The notes: generated by a model not told the origin, from the letters alone. 64,000 bases of DNA from CAYJPV01 sp964372095 (GCA_964372095.1 CAYJPV010000001.1:248001-312000); one strand, 5' to 3'; counted from the first letter of the stretch, positions 40,609 through 50,393 are shown. Made by a program: numbers and translations.

Positions 40609-41979
40609 CTACAGCGGCTCGAACATCGCCGTAAAATGCCGCAAGACGCGGGGCGCGTGCGTGATGCGATACCCGCTGAGCTGATCGCGCCGTCCGGCAA
40701 CGTGAATGACCGCTTCCGAGACGTAGTCGATGTGGGACTGCGTGTAGACGCGCCGGGGAATCGCGAGGCGCACCAGATCCATCGGCCCCGGCTTCTCGGT
40801 GCCGTCGGGCTGCATGCCGAACATCACCGTGCCAATCTCGACGCCGCGGATGCCGGCCTCGACGTACAGCTCGTTGGCCAGCGCGATGCCGGGGTACTGG
40901 GTCGGCGCGATCTGGGGCAGCAGTGCGCGGGCGTCCAGGTAGATGGCGTGTCCGCCGGGCGGCTGGATGATCGGGACGCCGGCGGCCGTGAGCTTGTCGC
41001 CCAGGTATTCCGTCGATCGGATCCGGTACCGCAAGTACGCCTCGTCCACAACCTCCTCGAGGCCCTGCGCGACGGCCTCGAGGTCGTACCCGGCCAGGCC
41101 GCCGTACGTCGGGAACCCCTCGGTCAGGATCAGCAGGTTGCGGGCAGCCTCTGCCCAGGCGTCGTTGTTCAGCGCCAGGAACCCTCCGATGTTGGCCAGG
41201 CCGTCCTTCTTGGCGGACATGGTGCACCCGTCCGCGAGCGAGAACATCTCCTGCGCGATCTCCTTGGGTGTCCGGTGGGACTGACCCGGCTCCCGGAGCT
41301 TGATGAACCAGGCGTTTTCGGCAAACCGGCAGGCGTCGAGGAAAAACGGCTTCTCATACTTGTCGCAGAGATCGCGCACCCCCCGGAGGTTCTCCAGGGA
41401 CACCGGCTGTCCGCCTCCGGAGTTGTTGGTCACGGTCACCATGACCAGCGGCACCTGGTCGCCCCGTTCGCTGAGCAGCAGGTCCAGCGCCTCGAGGTCG
41501 ATGTTGCCCTTGAACGGGTGGAGTTCGTGCGGAATCCGCCCCTGCGGGATCACCAGGTCCAGCGCCTCGGCCCGTTCCACTTCGACGTTCGCACGCGTCG
41601 TGTCGAAGTGGTTGTTGTTGGGAACCACGTGGCCCGGCTGCAGCACGGTGTGGAACAGAATACGCTCGGCCGCCCGTCCCTGATGGGTGGGAATGATGTG
41701 CGTGAAGCCGGTCAGGTCGCGGACGACCCGCTCGAACCGGAAGAACGAGCGGCTGCCGGCATACGATTCGTCGGACTGCATGATGGCCGCCCACTGCAGC
41801 GACGACATGGCCCCCGTACCCGAGTCCGTCAGGAGGTCGATCAGCACGTCGTCGGCCGGCAGACGAAACACGTTGAATCCCGCCTGGCGCAGGGCCACCA
41901 CACGATCGTCCCGCGTAGTGAACTTGACGGCCTCGACCGACTTGATCCGGAACGGCTCGATGATGGTTCGAAAGTTCAC
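40609..41979 (-). CDS. tnaA: Tryptophanase (tyrosine phenol-lyase family)
   Basis: A PLP enzyme that splits tryptophan to indole, pyruvate and ammonia. The GTG at 41977-41979 gives 456 residues; the upstream in-frame extension is unlike the family. The PLP lysine lies in TMSAKKDGLANIGG (about residue 258), with PTHQGRAAE and THQ-type N-terminal phosphate-binding residues. The family also contains tyrosine phenol-lyase. The segment GIRGVEIGTVMFG keeps the tryptophanase VEIG rather than the SMERG of tyrosine phenol-lyase, which supports tryptophanase. Some other blocks (NIGGFLALNND, IPRRVYT) are lyase-like, so substrate choice is not fully settled. Confidence 0.82.
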   Translation of the reverse strand: MNFRTIIEPFRIKSVEAVKFTTRDDRVVALRQAGFNVFRLPADDVLIDLLTDSGTGAMSSLQWAAIMQSDESYAGSRSFFRFERVVRDLTGFTHIIPTHQGRAAERILFHTVLQPGHVVPNNNHFDTTRANVEVERAEALDLVIPQGRIPHELHPFKGNIDLEALDLLLSERGDQVPLVMVTVTNNSGGGQPVSLENLRGVRDLCDKYEKPFFLDACRFAENAWFIKLREPGQSHRTPKEIAQEMFSLADGCTMSAKKDGLANIGGFLALNNDAWAEAARNLLILTEGFPTYGGLAGYDLEAVAQGLEEVVDEAYLRYRIRSTEYLGDKLTAAGVPIIQPPGGHAIYLDARALLPQIAPTQYPGIALANELYVEAGIRGVEIGTVMFGMQPDGTEKPGPMDLVRLAIPRRVYTQSHIDYVSEAVIHVAGRRDQLSGYRITHAPRVLRHFTAMFEPL

Positions 41980-42241
41980 GACGGGTTCACCCTTGGAAGC
42001 GGCCCGGGGCCTTCTCGCGTGGGCGCGGGAGTCTCCGCAGCCGGTGGCCGACGGCCACCTGATGGTTGCTTGGGGGGGCGCCGGCACCGGGCCGGCGACG
42101 ATTGGCGTTCCCCGTCTGCCCTCCGGCGTTTCCGGGATTCGCCTCTGACCTCTAGTATATGACGGAGCCGAAGTCGGATTGTCACCATCGGGCCGGGTTC
42201 TGCATCTCTGGGATGCACACGCTCATTTTCGAGGGAATCCA

Positions 42242-42445
42242 ATGCCCCTGTTCGAATATCTCTGTAAGGAATGCCACCACCGCTTCGAGGCCCTCGTGGT
42301 CGGGACACGCCGTCCGGAAGCCTGCCCCCGGTGCAACAGCCCGGAGATCGAGAAGCAGTTCTCCACGTTCGGGATGGGCGGCGGCTACTCTTCCGGGCCC
42401 TCGTGGGGGTCGTCGTCATCCTGCGGCACCTCCGGCGGCGGTTGA
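42242..42445 (+). CDS. FmdB-type zinc ribbon protein
   Basis: 67 residues starting MPLFEYLCKECHHRFEALV, with CKEC and CPRC forming a zinc ribbon, and a Gly/Ser-rich tail. The ATG at 42242 fits the conserved family start. Such proteins are putative regulatory or adaptor proteins of unknown function. It stands alone between tryptophanase (divergent) and a long gap. Confidence 0.88.
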   Translation: MPLFEYLCKECHHRFEALVVGTRRPEACPRCNSPEIEKQFSTFGMGGGYSSGPSWGSSSSCGTSGGG

Positions 42446-42952
42446 GGGTTCTGACACCTGCGGGCCGTGAGCCCGCACCATACGCCGCCCCCGGCATTCC
42501 CCCCTGCGCCACGCTCCTGGACTCCGCCGGAGGCTGACTTGACGCGCCCGTCCCCCGGTCACGGGGTCCGGCGACGGCTGTCTGCACCAACGTCCTGCTC
42601 AGGCCCGTGCGCGGCCCTGGCACACCGCCGCGCACCTGTGTCACACCCGCGCACGCACTGAGGCCTCCGGCACGCCCCGTGCCTGGCCGCAGGTCCGCCC
42701 CGCCGTCCCGGCGTCTGACGCGCTCTGCGCCCCGAGTTGACCCGGCCGCACACACAGAATGTGTGGGTCAGGGCGGGTTTTGGGCACCACGAAACGTGGC
42801 GTTCGGCCCGCCGGCTCGCGCCTGTGTCTCACAATTCCGCACAGAACTGCACAAGTGTCCTGTCTCTGGACGCATGGCACGACTCTTGGACACACGTCTG
42901 CCGGATTGTGAGACGCCTGGGGACCGCCGCCCAGGCCATAAGGACGTATCGC
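42446..42952 (+). other. 507-bp gap with regulatory signals upstream of the sigma-54 activator gene
   Basis: No convincing gene. It contains a CACACA-GAA-TGTGTG hairpin at 42751-42765, and a 10-bp inverted repeat GTCTCACAAT (42826-42835) / ATTGTGAGAC (42905-42914) that brackets a sigma-54-like promoter. Several TGTGTC/ACAC words recur at 42637-42646 and 42823-42833. Confidence 0.5.
42875..42890 (+). promoter_or_regulatory. Sigma-54-like promoter of the activator/HD-GYP operon
   Basis: TGGCACGACTCTTGGA matches 15 of 16 consensus positions; only the -12 element is GG instead of GC. It lies 63 bases before the coding start, flanked by a 10-bp inverted repeat, suggesting autoregulation of the sigma-54 activator. 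Confidence 0.5.
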
Positions 42953-44281
42953 ATGCTGAACAGAGCCTCGAACCCAACATCCGGTCCACTCGGCATCATC
43001 GACGGGGGCCGAACGTCGGCACAGGCCAGGACACGTTTCCGGACCCTGGTCCAGTCGCCGCTGCGGGCGGGCATTCTGCGCTTCATGGCGTCGCAGCCGC
43101 AGGAGGCCTTCGAGATCGAGGCGATCATGCAGACGTTCGGGCGTATCCGCGCGGACGTGGACAACTGCCTGCAGGGCCTCGTGCACGCCGGCGTCGTGCG
43201 CGAACTGCCCGGATCACCGACGCGATACCAGTCCGCCCTGCCCGTGGATCCGGAACTCGCCCACCAGCTCGACGACTTCCTGGCCGATCGCCCCGGTGAA
43301 TCGGTGGAAGAACGGTCGTCGGCGGTGCAGCGTTTCCGCGACATGATGGGCCGCGACGAGAAGATGATGATGATCTTCGAGTCGATCCGCACGGTGGCCA
43401 AGACGGATCTGTCGGTCCTGGTGCTCGGCCCGACGGGGTCCGGGAAAGAAGTGGTCGCCCGCATCATCCACGAGTTGAGCAGCCGGCAGCACGAGACGTT
43501 CCAGGCCGTGAACTGCGCGGCCCTGCCTGACTCGTTGTTCGAATCGGAAGTGTTCGGCTACGAACGCGGCGCGTTCACCGGGGCCTACGAACGGAAACCC
43601 GGCCGCATCGAACTGGCCAATCACGGCACGCTGTTCCTCGACGAGGTCGGCGACCTCTCGCCGCTCGCCCAGGCCAAACTGCTGCGGGTGGTCGAAGAGC
43701 GGCGCGTCGAACGCCTGGGCGGCCGCCAGAGCATCGAAGTGGATTTCCGTCTGATCTGTGCGACAAACCGCCCCCTCGACGCGCTGGTGGGCGATGCGGC
43801 ATTCCGCGAGGACCTCTACTACCGCATCAATGCGTTCACCATCAGGCTGCCCGCGCTGCGGGAACGCCCCGTCGACATTCCCGTCCTGGCCAACCGCTTT
43901 CTTTCGAGGTACTGCGCCACGCAGGGCCTGCCCCTGAACGCCCGGCAGTTCGCGCCGGACGCCATGGACCTGCTGATGGCCTACCCCTGGCCCGGGAACA
44001 TCCGGGAGCTCGAAACCACGGTGGCGAGAGCGGCGCTGTCGGCCCATGAGGGGCTTGTGCGCGCCCAGGATCTGCAGTTCATGCACGCGGCGCCCAGCGC
44101 GGCGCGGCAGGAATCGGCCGTCCTGGTGCCGTTGCGCGACGTCGAACGCGATCACATCCGCCGGGTGCTCCAGACGCTGAACTGGAACAAGAAACGCGCG
44201 GCGCAGGTGCTGGACATCAGCCGTGAGACCCTGTACCGGAAGATCGCCGAGTTCAGCCTCGTGCAGGAGCACCGGTCATGA
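42953..44281 (+). CDS. Sigma-54-dependent transcriptional activator without receiver domain
   Basis: 442 residues from the ATG at 42953. The N-terminal 120 residues look like a winged-helix region (RFRTLVQSPLRAGILRFMAS, AIMQTFGRIRADVDNCLQGLVHAGVVREL) instead of a receiver. Then come AAA+ with GPTGSGKEVVARI, GAFTGAYERK, GTLFLDEVGDLS, and a C-terminal Fis-type helix-turn-helix (NWNKKRAAQVLDISRETLYRKI). The lack of a phosphorylation domain means control by ligand, partner or expression level. It overlaps the first HD-GYP gene by 4 bases. It may therefore control c-di-GMP-linked functions. Confidence 0.92.
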   Translation: MLNRASNPTSGPLGIIDGGRTSAQARTRFRTLVQSPLRAGILRFMASQPQEAFEIEAIMQTFGRIRADVDNCLQGLVHAGVVRELPGSPTRYQSALPVDPELAHQLDDFLADRPGESVEERSSAVQRFRDMMGRDEKMMMIFESIRTVAKTDLSVLVLGPTGSGKEVVARIIHELSSRQHETFQAVNCAALPDSLFESEVFGYERGAFTGAYERKPGRIELANHGTLFLDEVGDLSPLAQAKLLRVVEERRVERLGGRQSIEVDFRLICATNRPLDALVGDAAFREDLYYRINAFTIRLPALRERPVDIPVLANRFLSRYCATQGLPLNARQFAPDAMDLLMAYPWPGNIRELETTVARAALSAHEGLVRAQDLQFMHAAPSAARQESAVLVPLRDVERDHIRRVLQTLNWNKKRAAQVLDISRETLYRKIAEFSLVQEHRS

Positions 44282-46659
44282 CGGTTCCCGCCCGCTGGCA
44301 GCAGCGGGCGCATCGCTGGCTCGTGGGCACGGTGTTCGTATTCGGCGTGGCCGCCCTGGCGGACGCCGTCTACACACTGGGCGCCAAGCTGACGGACCCC
44401 TGGTGGATTCTGTTCGGGGTGCTGACACTCGTGACCGGCGCGTTTGCCGTCAAGGTGCCGGCGCTCAACGCCACGCTCTCGATTTCCGAGACGTTCCTCT
44501 TCGCGCTCACCATCATGTTCGGGCCGGCGCCGGCCGTGGCGACGGTGGCCCTGGATGGCCTCACGCTGTCGTTGCTGCGACGGCGGCGCAACCCGCGGCA
44601 GGTGGCGTTCAACGTCGCCGAACCCGCGATCTCCATGTGGGTGGCGGCCCAGGCCTACTACCTGACGTCCGGTGTCCAGCCGCTGATGGATGCGCCAGCC
44701 ACGCTCGGCCAGGTGGCGCTCCCGGCCCTCGCGCTGGCGGGCACCTACTTCATGATGAACAGCGTGCTCAACGCCCTGGCCATGGCCACCGAGGCGGGCA
44801 CGTCGCCATTCGCTCTCTGGCGAAAGTACTTCCTCTGGGTGTCGCTGAACTACTTCGGCGGCGTGTCGATCGCCGTCCTGCTCGCGGTCAACTCGCAGGA
44901 CTTCACGCTGGGCGGCCTGCTGGCCGTCGCGCCCCTCGTGTTCATCTCGTACTTCACGTTCAAGTCGTCGATGGGACGCCTCGAAGACGAGAACACCCAC
45001 CTGGCCGAGGTCAACCGCCTCTACCTGAAGGTGGTCGAGACGCTGGCCATGGCCGTCGACGCGAAAGACCAGGTGACCCACGGCCACATCCGGCGGGTGC
45101 AGACCTTCGCGTTGCGCCTGGCCAAGGCACTGGGGGTCAACGACCCCAACGAACTCAAGGCCATCGAAGCGGCCGCCCTGCTCCACGACATGGGCAAACT
45201 GGCGGTGCCCGAGCACATCCTCAACAAACCCGGCAAACTGACGGACGCCGAGTACGAGCGGATGAAGATGCACGCGCCGCTGGGCGCGGACATGCTGTCG
45301 GCGGTCGAATTCCCGTACCCGGTCGTCCCGATTGTCCGCCACCACCACGAGAACTACGACGGCACGGGATATCCCGACCGGCTCGCAGGCGAGGCCATCC
45401 CGATTGGCGCCCGCATCCTGTCGGTCGTCGACTGCTACGACGCCCTGCGGTCCCACCGGCCGTATCGCCGCGCGTTGACGCCGGACCAGGCGTTTGCGAT
45501 CGTCGCCGAGCGCCGGGGCACGATGTACGACCCGAACGTCGTGGATGCCTTCGAGACGATCCGGACCGCCATCGAAGCCGAGACCGTGGAAGAGCCGCTT
45601 CCCGAGGTCCTGGACCGGTTCGCCAAGGCCGCCCGCGAAGTGCGGCACCGCGACACGAGCGCCGACGTGCTGCCGCTCGCCCTGCGCCTCGAGGCGTCCA
45701 CCACGCTCGTCCAGCTGCACGAGCAACTGTCGCAGCTCAACCGTGAAGCGTCGCTCGGGGACACCTGCGGGGTCATCGACCGGTACGTGCGGCGGCTGGT
45801 GCCGGCGGGTCTCGTCGCCGTGTTCGTCCGCGACGAACACACCGAGTCGCTCAGCGTGGCGCACGCCTCCGGCTACGGCGACACCTGCCTCACGGGCCTG
45901 ATGATCCCCATGGGCCACGGGGTCAGCGGATGGGCCGCCGCGAACCGGCAGTCGGTGATCAATGCCGATCCCACGCTCGATGTCGAGGCCCGGTTCGACG
46001 CGCTGACGCCGCCGTTCCGCAGCGTGATGAGCATCCCGCTCGTCTTCGACCGCACCAGCGTCGGCGCGCTCTCGTTCTTTGCCGCCGCGGAACGCGCGTT
46101 TACGGATGACCACCGCCGGTCCCTCGAACTCCTGAGCGGCGCGATCGCGGAGACGCTGGTTCGGGCCCTCCCGCGCGACTCGGAGCGGGCGCTCGTCCCG
46201 GTGCCGGCGCCGTCGCCGGCCCACAGCCTCGACGCCCTGCTGCGCCGCGACTCCTTGTGGAGCCCCAGCGGCTCGCGCACCGCCGGCGTTCTGTACCTCC
46301 GGACCGCGGGCGACAGCGAGGCCATGGCGCAGGCCGCAATCGCGGCCAATCAGGCGACCCGCGTCGCGGACCTCATCTTCCGCATCGCGCCCGACGAACT
46401 CGTCGTGCTCATGCCGGATTGCGACGCCTCGGCCGGGCATCTCGTGACGGGCCGTCTCGCCGAGGCCCTGGTCAATCTCGAGGCGCCCGGCCGCGTCATC
46501 GACGCCCTGCGGGTGGGTTTTGCCTGCAGCCCCCTCGACGGCGCGTCGCTGGGCGAGCTGCTGCGGTCGTCCCGTGAGCGGTCCGACGACGGCACCCCGG
46601 CCCAGCACGCCCCGGCCATCACCATGGCCCCGGCGTTCTCACGCGGAGGGGCGTCATGA
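44278..46659 (+). CDS. Membrane HD-GYP protein with GAF and degenerate GGDEF domains
   Basis: 793 residues: about seven N-terminal transmembrane helices (to about residue 235), an HD-GYP c-di-GMP phosphodiesterase domain (VDAKDQVTHGHIRR, LLHDMGKLAVPEHIL, HHHENYDGTGYPDRL), a GAF domain (about 470-640) and a C-terminal region. The last resembles a GGDEF domain, but with the signature degraded to APDEL in DLIFRIAPDELVVLMPD. It is likely an active phosphodiesterase with a non-catalytic or regulatory C-terminal domain. It is coupled to the sigma-54 activator upstream and overlaps the next HD-GYP gene by 4 bases. Confidence 0.88.
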   Translation: MTVPARWQQRAHRWLVGTVFVFGVAALADAVYTLGAKLTDPWWILFGVLTLVTGAFAVKVPALNATLSISETFLFALTIMFGPAPAVATVALDGLTLSLLRRRRNPRQVAFNVAEPAISMWVAAQAYYLTSGVQPLMDAPATLGQVALPALALAGTYFMMNSVLNALAMATEAGTSPFALWRKYFLWVSLNYFGGVSIAVLLAVNSQDFTLGGLLAVAPLVFISYFTFKSSMGRLEDENTHLAEVNRLYLKVVETLAMAVDAKDQVTHGHIRRVQTFALRLAKALGVNDPNELKAIEAAALLHDMGKLAVPEHILNKPGKLTDAEYERMKMHAPLGADMLSAVEFPYPVVPIVRHHHENYDGTGYPDRLAGEAIPIGARILSVVDCYDALRSHRPYRRALTPDQAFAIVAERRGTMYDPNVVDAFETIRTAIEAETVEEPLPEVLDRFAKAAREVRHRDTSADVLPLALRLEASTTLVQLHEQLSQLNREASLGDTCGVIDRYVRRLVPAGLVAVFVRDEHTESLSVAHASGYGDTCLTGLMIPMGHGVSGWAAANRQSVINADPTLDVEARFDALTPPFRSVMSIPLVFDRTSVGALSFFAAAERAFTDDHRRSLELLSGAIAETLVRALPRDSERALVPVPAPSPAHSLDALLRRDSLWSPSGSRTAGVLYLRTAGDSEAMAQAAIAANQATRVADLIFRIAPDELVVLMPDCDASAGHLVTGRLAEALVNLEAPGRVIDALRVGFACSPLDGASLGELLRSSRERSDDGTPAQHAPAITMAPAFSRGGAS

Positions 46660-49070
46660 CGCTCGTCTCCGCACCGCCGCACACCTCGTCGGCCAAAGAG
46701 TCGGCCCGGCGCGACCGCTCGTTCCGCGGGCTGCCGGCACCGCTCAGACTCTATCTCGCCACGCTCGTCGCGCTCGGCATGGTCATCCTGGGCCTGAGCC
46801 TGCGGAATCCTCCCGAGCGGCTCGCGCTGTTCTTCGGCTTGCTCATCGCGTCGACGGTGACCGCAGCCGTCAAGGTCTCCCTGCCGCTCTCCCAGGGCGG
46901 GTCGACCCTGTCGCTGTCCTACGTCGTCAACTTCGCCGCGCTGCTCGTGCTGGACCCCCTGCAGGCCGTCCCGATCGCCATCGCCACGGCCTGGAGCCAG
47001 TGCACGTTCAACATGCGGGAGCCCAACCCGTGGCACCAGACCGTGTTCAGCATGGCCGCCCTGGGGGTCACGGTTGCCGCCGCCGGCGAGACGTACCGGT
47101 GGACGGTGGCGTTCACGGCCAATGCGCTGATGGCTCAGATGGGCGCGGCGGCCCTGGCGGCCACGGTCTACTTCCTCCTGAACAGCCTGCTGGTCGCTGG
47201 CGCGGTGTCGCTCTCCACACGCCAGAACCCGCTGGCGGTCTGGAGCCGCAACTTCCTGTGGAGCAGCCCGACCTACTACATGGGCGCGTCAATCGCGGTC
47301 CTGGCCGTTGTCGTGGCACAGCAGGGCGGGGCGCTGTGGGCAATCATCCTGTCGGTGCCGGCCTACATCACCTACCGCAGCTATCGCGCCTACTCGGAAC
47401 GCATCGTCGAAGAGCAGCGCCAGGTGCGCGAGATGTCGGACCTGCAGCTCGCCGTCATCGAGTCGCTGGCTCTCGCCATCGAAGCCAAGGACCGCACGTC
47501 GCACGATCACCTGCAGCGGATGCAGACCTACGCCGAAGGCCTGGCGCGGGTCATCGGCATGACCGAGCCGGAAGTCCGCGGCGTACGCACCGCGGCCCTG
47601 CTGCACGACATCGGCAACCTGGCGGTGCCCGAGCACATTCTGTCCAAAGCCGGCCCGTTGACCCACGCCGAGTTCGAGCGCCTGAAGATCCACCCGCGCG
47701 TCGGCGCGGACATCCTGAAGTCCGTCCCCTTCCCCTACCCGGTGTCGTCGCTGGTGCTCGCGCACCACGAACGCTGGGACGGCCGCGGGTATCCCGCCGG
47801 CCTCAAGGGTGAGGACATTCCCGTGGGCGCGCGTGTACTCGCCGTGGTGGACTGCTTCACCGCCATGCTCGGCGAACGCCCGTACCGCCCGGCCCGCACC
47901 TACGCCGAAGCGATCGCGACCCTGCGCGAGAACGGCGGCGCCGCCCTCGACCCGACCCTCGTCGAGAAGTTCGTCGAAGTCCTGCCGGGCCTCGAGTACC
48001 AGCTGCATGGCGAAGGCGCCTCGACGGCGGTCTCCAAGGCGCGCGAATCGCTCCAGGCATCCCGGACCGCCAGCGCCCTGGACGACATCGCCGTGACCCA
48101 TCGGGAAGAACACCTGATGCACGAGGTGGCCCAGAGCCTGAGTTCCACGCTGCGCGTCGCCGATGTGCTGGCGCTCATCTCGTCCCGGCTCGTCAACACG
48201 GTCCCGTTCTCGGCCGCCGCCATCTTCCTCTTCGACGAAGAGTCCGAACTGTTCATGTGCCAGTACGCGTCGGGGACCAGCACGGACGCGATCCGGACGA
48301 TTACGGCGTCCACGGTCGACGGCCTCGAGCGCACCTTGCCGCAGTCCGCCGGCGGCCGCGCGGCCGTCGGTGGCGCCCGCCTGCAGTCGGCCCTGGTGGC
48401 CCCCCTGCAGATCAACCAGCACGTGCTGGGCGCGCTGGTCTTCTACCACGTGGATCACGCCGTCTATACGCCGGACCACCGCCGCCTGATGGCCCAGATC
48501 GCCGCGAAGGCCTCGCCCGTCGTCGCCAACGCGGTGGTGTTCGAACGCGCCCAGGAACAGTCGCTGACCGACGTCCTGACGGGCTTGCCGAACCGCCGCT
48601 ACATGGAGCGCCACTTCGGCCAGGAACTGTCCCGGGCCCACCGCCACCGTCGAGCCCTGTCGGTGCTGCTGCTCGACATGGACAAGTTCAAGGAGATCAA
48701 CGACCTCTTCGGTCACCAGGCCGGGGACCGCGCCCTGCGTGAAGTGGCACAGGTCCTGCGCGCCGCCCTGCGCGAATACGACGTCTGCGCCCGCTACGCC
48801 GGCGACGAGTTTGTCGTCATCCTCGGAGACTGCGATCTGGGACAAGCCGAAAAACGCCGGCTCGAGATTCAGGAATCGGTGGGCAGTCTGGCCTTCGAGC
48901 CGGTACCCGGCCAGCGTGTCACGCTGGGCATCAGCGCCGGCGCGGCGACGTTCCCGCACGACGGCACGACCGCCGACGACCTGGTCGCCGCCGCCGACCG
49001 CCGCATGTATCAGGACAAGGCGGTCCGGAAGGCCGACCGCGGCAAGGCGACCGAAACACCGCGCTGGTAA
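46656..49070 (+). CDS. Membrane HD-GYP/GAF/GGDEF protein (c-di-GMP turnover)
   Basis: 804 residues with the same layout as its upstream neighbour: about seven N-terminal helices, an HD-GYP domain (EAKDRTSHDHLQRM, LLHDIGNLAVPEHIL, HHERWDGRGYPAGL) and a GAF domain (about 480-625). Here the GGDEF domain is complete (LTGLPNRRYMERHF, RYAGDEFVVILGD). AGDEF is a recognised active variant, so this protein may both make and degrade c-di-GMP. The two neighbours look like paralogues from a tandem duplication in which only the second kept an intact cyclase motif. Confidence 0.9.
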   Translation: MTLVSAPPHTSSAKESARRDRSFRGLPAPLRLYLATLVALGMVILGLSLRNPPERLALFFGLLIASTVTAAVKVSLPLSQGGSTLSLSYVVNFAALLVLDPLQAVPIAIATAWSQCTFNMREPNPWHQTVFSMAALGVTVAAAGETYRWTVAFTANALMAQMGAAALAATVYFLLNSLLVAGAVSLSTRQNPLAVWSRNFLWSSPTYYMGASIAVLAVVVAQQGGALWAIILSVPAYITYRSYRAYSERIVEEQRQVREMSDLQLAVIESLALAIEAKDRTSHDHLQRMQTYAEGLARVIGMTEPEVRGVRTAALLHDIGNLAVPEHILSKAGPLTHAEFERLKIHPRVGADILKSVPFPYPVSSLVLAHHERWDGRGYPAGLKGEDIPVGARVLAVVDCFTAMLGERPYRPARTYAEAIATLRENGGAALDPTLVEKFVEVLPGLEYQLHGEGASTAVSKARESLQASRTASALDDIAVTHREEHLMHEVAQSLSSTLRVADVLALISSRLVNTVPFSAAAIFLFDEESELFMCQYASGTSTDAIRTITASTVDGLERTLPQSAGGRAAVGGARLQSALVAPLQINQHVLGALVFYHVDHAVYTPDHRRLMAQIAAKASPVVANAVVFERAQEQSLTDVLTGLPNRRYMERHFGQELSRAHRHRRALSVLLLDMDKFKEINDLFGHQAGDRALREVAQVLRAALREYDVCARYAGDEFVVILGDCDLGQAEKRRLEIQESVGSLAFEPVPGQRVTLGISAGAATFPHDGTTADDLVAAADRRMYQDKAVRKADRGKATETPRW

Positions 49071-49190
49071 GGGCTCGTCGCCCCGCCGCCGCGAGTTGCA
49101 CACGAAGTTCCCGAAGCCGTGGTTTTGTGGCTGCCGCGTGCGCGATTGCTGGTAGTCTGAAACGGTGCGTCCACATCACTTGAGGCCCGC

Positions 49191-50393
49191 GTGAGTTTCG
49201 ACTGGCGTCTTGGACTGCCCGTCCTGCGTACCCCCGTGGGGATCCTGCGCGAACCGCGTCTCGCGGATGCGCCGTCACTCTTCGCCCATCTCACGTCACC
49301 GCCGGTGACCCGTTTCATTTCTACACCCCCGCCTTCGCCGGTGGGCTTTGAACGGTTCATCTCCTGGGTCCAGAACGAACGGCAGCGTGGTCACCACGTG
49401 TGTTACGCCATCGTTCCGGCCGGCGCGGACGACGCCGTCGGCCTCATCCAGATTCGCGAAATCGAAGCGGGCTTCGGAACCGGGGAGTGGGGGTTTGCGC
49501 TGTCCCCGGACTACTGGGGCTCCGGCCTGTTCATGACCTGCGCGGTCCCCGCGCTCGACTTCGCGTTCCGGCAGATGCGGGTGCACCGCCTCGAAGCCCG
49601 GGCGGCGGTCAGCAACGGGCGCGGCAACGGCGTGCTCAAGAAGATCGGCGCCGTGCCGGAGGGCATCCTGCGCCAGTCCTTCGCGAACGAGACGCTCCGC
49701 GCCGACCAGGTGCTCTGGGCCATCATCGCGAACGACTGGCTGGACAACCACCCGGTCTGCTCGTTCGAACTCGACCCCCAGGTCGTCCAGACGCCCGAGA
49801 CGGCCCCCACGTCGCGGCAACAGTCCAAGCCGGCGTGGCGCGCCCAGCTCCCGACGTTGCAGGCCCCGGGCCTGACGCTGCGCGAACTGATCGAAGACGA
49901 CGCGCCGGGCCTGGCTTCGCTGTTCTCGGATCCGGAGGTGCGCCAGTACATTCCGCCGCCGCCGGCCACGACGGCCGACTTCGAGCGGTTTATTGCCTGG
50001 GCCCGCAAGCAGCGCGCTGACGGGACGATTCTCTGCTTCGGCCTCGTGCCCGACGGCGCGTCGACGGCCGTCGGCATCCTGCAGTTGCACGAACTCGAAC
50101 CGCCCTTCCGCACGGCAGAGTGGGGATTCGTCCTCGGCCGGCCGTATTGGGGACAGCGCCTCTTCGGCCATGCGGCCCGCGCGCTCCTCGATTTCGCCTT
50201 CAACACGGTCGGCGTACGCCGGCTCGAGGCGCGGGCGATGGCCGACAACGACCGCGCCAACGGCACGTTACGGCGGCTCGGCGCGACCCAGGAGGGACAC
50301 CTCAGCCGGTCCTTCCTCCTTGGCGGTCAATACCACGACGACATCCTGTGGTCCATCCTCGACTCCGACTGGCGGGCGCCAGCGCTGCGCTGA
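49191..50393 (+). CDS. Tandem GNAT (RimJ/RimL-like) acetyltransferase
   Basis: 400 residues made of two homologous N-acetyltransferase domains, about 12-185 and 225-395, joined by a linker rich in Thr, Gln and Pro. Each has the GNAT pattern: GEWGFALSPDYWGSGLF and AEWGFVLGRPYWGQRLF for the acetyl-CoA site, followed by HRLEARAAVSNGRGNGVLKKIG and RRLEARAMADNDRANGTLRRLG. The GTG start has GAGG upstream. Substrates may be protein N-termini or small amines. The intramolecular duplication suggests a pseudo-dimer. Confidence 0.85.
   Translation: MSFDWRLGLPVLRTPVGILREPRLADAPSLFAHLTSPPVTRFISTPPPSPVGFERFISWVQNERQRGHHVCYAIVPAGADDAVGLIQIREIEAGFGTGEWGFALSPDYWGSGLFMTCAVPALDFAFRQMRVHRLEARAAVSNGRGNGVLKKIGAVPEGILRQSFANETLRADQVLWAIIANDWLDNHPVCSFELDPQVVQTPETAPTSRQQSKPAWRAQLPTLQAPGLTLRELIEDDAPGLASLFSDPEVRQYIPPPPATTADFERFIAWARKQRADGTILCFGLVPDGASTAVGILQLHELEPPFRTAEWGFVLGRPYWGQRLFGHAARALLDFAFNTVGVRRLEARAMADNDRANGTLRRLGATQEGHLSRSFLLGGQYHDDILWSILDSDWRAPALR

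Noticed and set aside
44152..46608. An 818-codon minus-strand open frame opposite the first HD-GYP gene
   Set aside because: Same GC artefact; composition is biased to Arg, Gly and His and no domain is recognisable.
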